A DNA stretch of 7,312 bases from an uncultured Rhodopirellula sp. (GTDB lineage Bacteria; Planctomycetota; Planctomycetia; Pirellulales; Pirellulaceae), in the NCBI GenBank assembly GCA_913061385.1, contig CAJXTM010000165.1:1-7312 (forward strand), in the 5' to 3' direction. Under the pieces are notes generated by a model. That model was not told the DNA's origin. It did not search any database and was given only the letters and a program-made list of their open reading frames with translations. Below, piece after piece: positions 5,670 to 7,312 of this stretch. Position numbers and translations under genes: made by a program. Every line of letters begins with the position of its first letter. The stretch's first letter is position 1.

Positions 5670-7205
5670 ATGAGATTGTTTGCGATGACCTTTCCTTGCC
5701 TGACCGGTGTACCAAAACGCGTCCTCCATTTTGGGTTTGCATGTTGGATCACAACCTTTTTCACGATTCAAGCCTCTGCAGTCGAGCATGCATTCTTTCA
5801 CGAAAACATTCTCGGCACGTCGCTGGAATTTCACGTCGTTACTGAGCATACTGTTGCAGCCACAAACGCAGAAAAGATCGTCTTACAAGAGATTGCTCGG
5901 CTCAGTGCGATCTATAGCCAGTACGATCAAAAAAGCGAGTTCTCCCAGCTCGTAAAGACAAGACAGGGCGAATCGCAAAAAATTTCTGCAGAACTTGCCT
6001 CAACGCTCGAAATTTGTGATCAATGGCAGACAACGAGTGAAGGAGCCTTCAATCCAGCAGTGGCTCAATTGTCAGCTATCTGGGACAAGGCGGCTAGGTC
6101 CGGGGCTCTACCAGACCCGATGCAGATGACTGCTGACCTGCGAGCGATTTCCCAGCCTCATTGGCAACTCGACAGACCCGCAGGGATGGTACTCCGCACA
6201 TCAACCACCCCTCTATCTTTAAACGCCATTGCCAAGGGTGTGATACTCGACAAGGTAGCAACTAAGGTACTGAGTTCGAGCACAAGCATTAAAGGTCTGA
6301 TGTTAAACATCGGTGGCGACATTCGTGTCGCTGGTTTGATTTCGATCGATGTCGAAGTTGCCAATCCCAACATCGATGCGATTGGTTCCGAAACCATGGC
6401 TTCGATTCAACTGACCCAAGGTGCGGTTGCCACGAGTGGTAACTCTGAACGTTTCTACAAAATTGCTGGACGTACCTATTCACACATCATTGATCCGCGC
6501 AGCGGGCGGCCAGCCCAGCACACCACAAGCGCAACGGTACTTGCAGAAGATGCATGCACAGCCGACGTCGTCGCCACGATTTGCAGCGTACTACCGATAC
6601 GAGACAGCGTTGACTTTGTGAATTCACTCAAGGGTGTGGAATGCTTACTTAAAACGGCTGCCGGTGCGATTATCATAAGTACAAACTGGCCCCAAGATAA
6701 AAACCAGCCGACCAACCAGAGAGCAACGGACGAAAACCTGATTCTTCCTGAGATGTTGGTACAGTTTGAAATTGCTAAACCTCAGGAATCACGACGATAC
6801 AGACGCCCTTACGTTGCGGTCTGGATTGAGGACGAGGATGGCTTGGCAGTAAAAACATTAAGCCTGTTCCTGATGCAAAACATACCCGGACCACGCTGGT
6901 ACCGCGATCTACGACGATGGTACGCCGACGATCAATTGCGGAAACTGGTGAGCGACACAGACCTGATCAAAACAGTTTCAAAACCGACGCGCAATCCGGG
7001 AAAATATAAGGTCGTCTGGAATGGCAAAGATGATGATGGCAAAAAGCTCAAGCCCGGGGAATACAGTATTCTGATCGAAACAGCACGCGAACATGGAAGC
7101 TATCAACTGATCAAGCACAAATTCAGGATCAGCGAATCATTCGAGAAGACGCTGAAGCCCAATCCGGAAATCAGCGCTGCGAGCATCCGTTTTCGTGCAG
7201 AGTGA
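5670..7205 (+). CDS. Secreted ApbE-type FAD:protein FMN transferase fused to DUF2271
   Basis: From the ATG at 5670 this is 511 residues. ApbE enzymes transfer FMN from FAD onto a Ser/Thr of exported redox proteins, using Mg2+. A long n-region and the hydrophobic segment VLHFGFACWITTFFTIQ precede a signal cleavage site after ASA (about residue 37). ApbE marks are LNAIAKG (184-190), LNIGGDIR (212-219), TSGNSERF (255-262), YSHIIDPRSGRP (270-281) and ADVVAT (298-303), whose Asp and Thr fit the metal site. The segment after GDIR looks shorter than usual. The C-terminal third (about 361-510) resembles DUF2271, including an Ig-like KYKVVWNGKDDDGKKLKPGEYSI stretch split by my estimate at 446-468. The two are often separate neighbouring genes, so the fusion is notable. 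The start is uncertain: AGG lies only 3 nt before 5670, and ATG 5685 is an alternative. Opening at GTG 5568 would place the terminator inside the coding region. No flavinylation target is visible nearby. Confidence 0.87.
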   Translation: MRLFAMTFPCLTGVPKRVLHFGFACWITTFFTIQASAVEHAFFHENILGTSLEFHVVTEHTVAATNAEKIVLQEIARLSAIYSQYDQKSEFSQLVKTRQGESQKISAELASTLEICDQWQTTSEGAFNPAVAQLSAIWDKAARSGALPDPMQMTADLRAISQPHWQLDRPAGMVLRTSTTPLSLNAIAKGVILDKVATKVLSSSTSIKGLMLNIGGDIRVAGLISIDVEVANPNIDAIGSETMASIQLTQGAVATSGNSERFYKIAGRTYSHIIDPRSGRPAQHTTSATVLAEDACTADVVATICSVLPIRDSVDFVNSLKGVECLLKTAAGAIIISTNWPQDKNQPTNQRATDENLILPEMLVQFEIAKPQESRRYRRPYVAVWIEDEDGLAVKTLSLFLMQNIPGPRWYRDLRRWYADDQLRKLVSDTDLIKTVSKPTRNPGKYKVVWNGKDDDGKKLKPGEYSILIETAREHGSYQLIKHKFRISESFEKTLKPNPEISAASIRFRAE

Positions 7206-7221
7206 CCAGCGGAACCAACAG

Positions 7222-7263
7222 ATGACGAACGCCGACTCGAGTCACGATACCGAACCAACACCG
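7222..7263 (+). CDS. Possible start of a further gene, truncated by contig end
   Basis: An ATG 16 bp after the ApbE-DUF2271 stop opens a frame reading MTNADSSHDTEPTP up to the last genomic base. After that the frame runs into adapter (LSLIHI and on), which is artefactual. Position and spacing suit the next gene of an operon, and ApbE/DUF2271 genes often neighbour PepSY-type membrane proteins. Fourteen codons are too few to name it, and no clear Shine-Dalgarno site is seen. Confidence 0.35.
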
Positions 7264-7312
7264 CTGTCTCTTATACACATCTCCGAGCCCACGAGACCGA
7301 GGCTGATCTCGT
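7264..7312 (-). other. Untrimmed Nextera adapter, i7 index and P7 start, right end
   Basis: Bases 7264-7297 are the exact reverse complement of 1-34, beginning with the mosaic end CTGTCTCTTATACACATCT. CGAGGCTG at 7298-7305 sits where the i7 index belongs and equals an index I recall from the Nextera set. ATCTCGT at 7306-7312 is the start of the P7 flow-cell sequence. This is read-through into library adapter, not genome. Confidence 0.98.

Noticed and set aside
1..7312. Perfect 34-bp terminal inverted repeats with Tn5 mosaic ends, suggesting a transposon
   Set aside because: The bases are Nextera library adapter; the right copy continues into an index-sized octet and the P7 start. No transposase gene is present between them.

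Overview
The window is a metagenome-type contig with 34 bp of untrimmed Illumina Nextera (Tn5) adapter at each end: 1-34, and 7264-7297 inverted. The right end continues into an apparent i7 index and the start of the P7 sequence. Genomic sequence therefore spans only about 35-7263. Gene content points to a planctomycete, probably Pirellulales-like. The evidence is a DUF1501 protein, a secreted bacterial CE15-type esterase, a Gly-rich EF-hand secretory protein and an ApbE-DUF2271 fusion, with moderate GC and mostly weak Shine-Dalgarno sites. The assignment rests on recognised families, not on a search.

Layout. On the + strand are the 3' end of a DUF1501 gene (36-596), an NCS1-family nucleobase/hydantoin-type transporter (634-2154) and a class I methyltransferase resembling the toxoflavin methyltransferase ToxA (2200-2955). 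The gaps are 37 and 45 bp, so these may be cotranscribed. Convergent to them, on the - strand, is a secreted glucuronoyl-esterase-like hydrolase (3123-4460). A 199-bp divergent intergenic region separates it from a secreted four-EF-hand protein (4660-5571) with a GGPGQ tandem repeat. A strong intrinsic terminator (5618-5653) follows, then a secreted FAD:protein FMN transferase fused to DUF2271 (5670-7205). The first codons of a further gene may begin at 7222 before the right adapter.

How the parts may work together. The transporter and ToxA-like methyltransferase could handle one heterocyclic, nucleobase-like compound, but this is inference from family and adjacency. The esterase fits deconstruction of glucuronoxylan-lignin or related polysaccharides outside the cytoplasm. 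The ApbE-DUF2271 protein fits covalent flavinylation of an exported redox protein, whose target is not in the window. I see no defence system, CRISPR array, RNA gene or genuine mobile element. The most practical result is the adapter contamination, which creates a false N-terminus and a false terminal inverted repeat.
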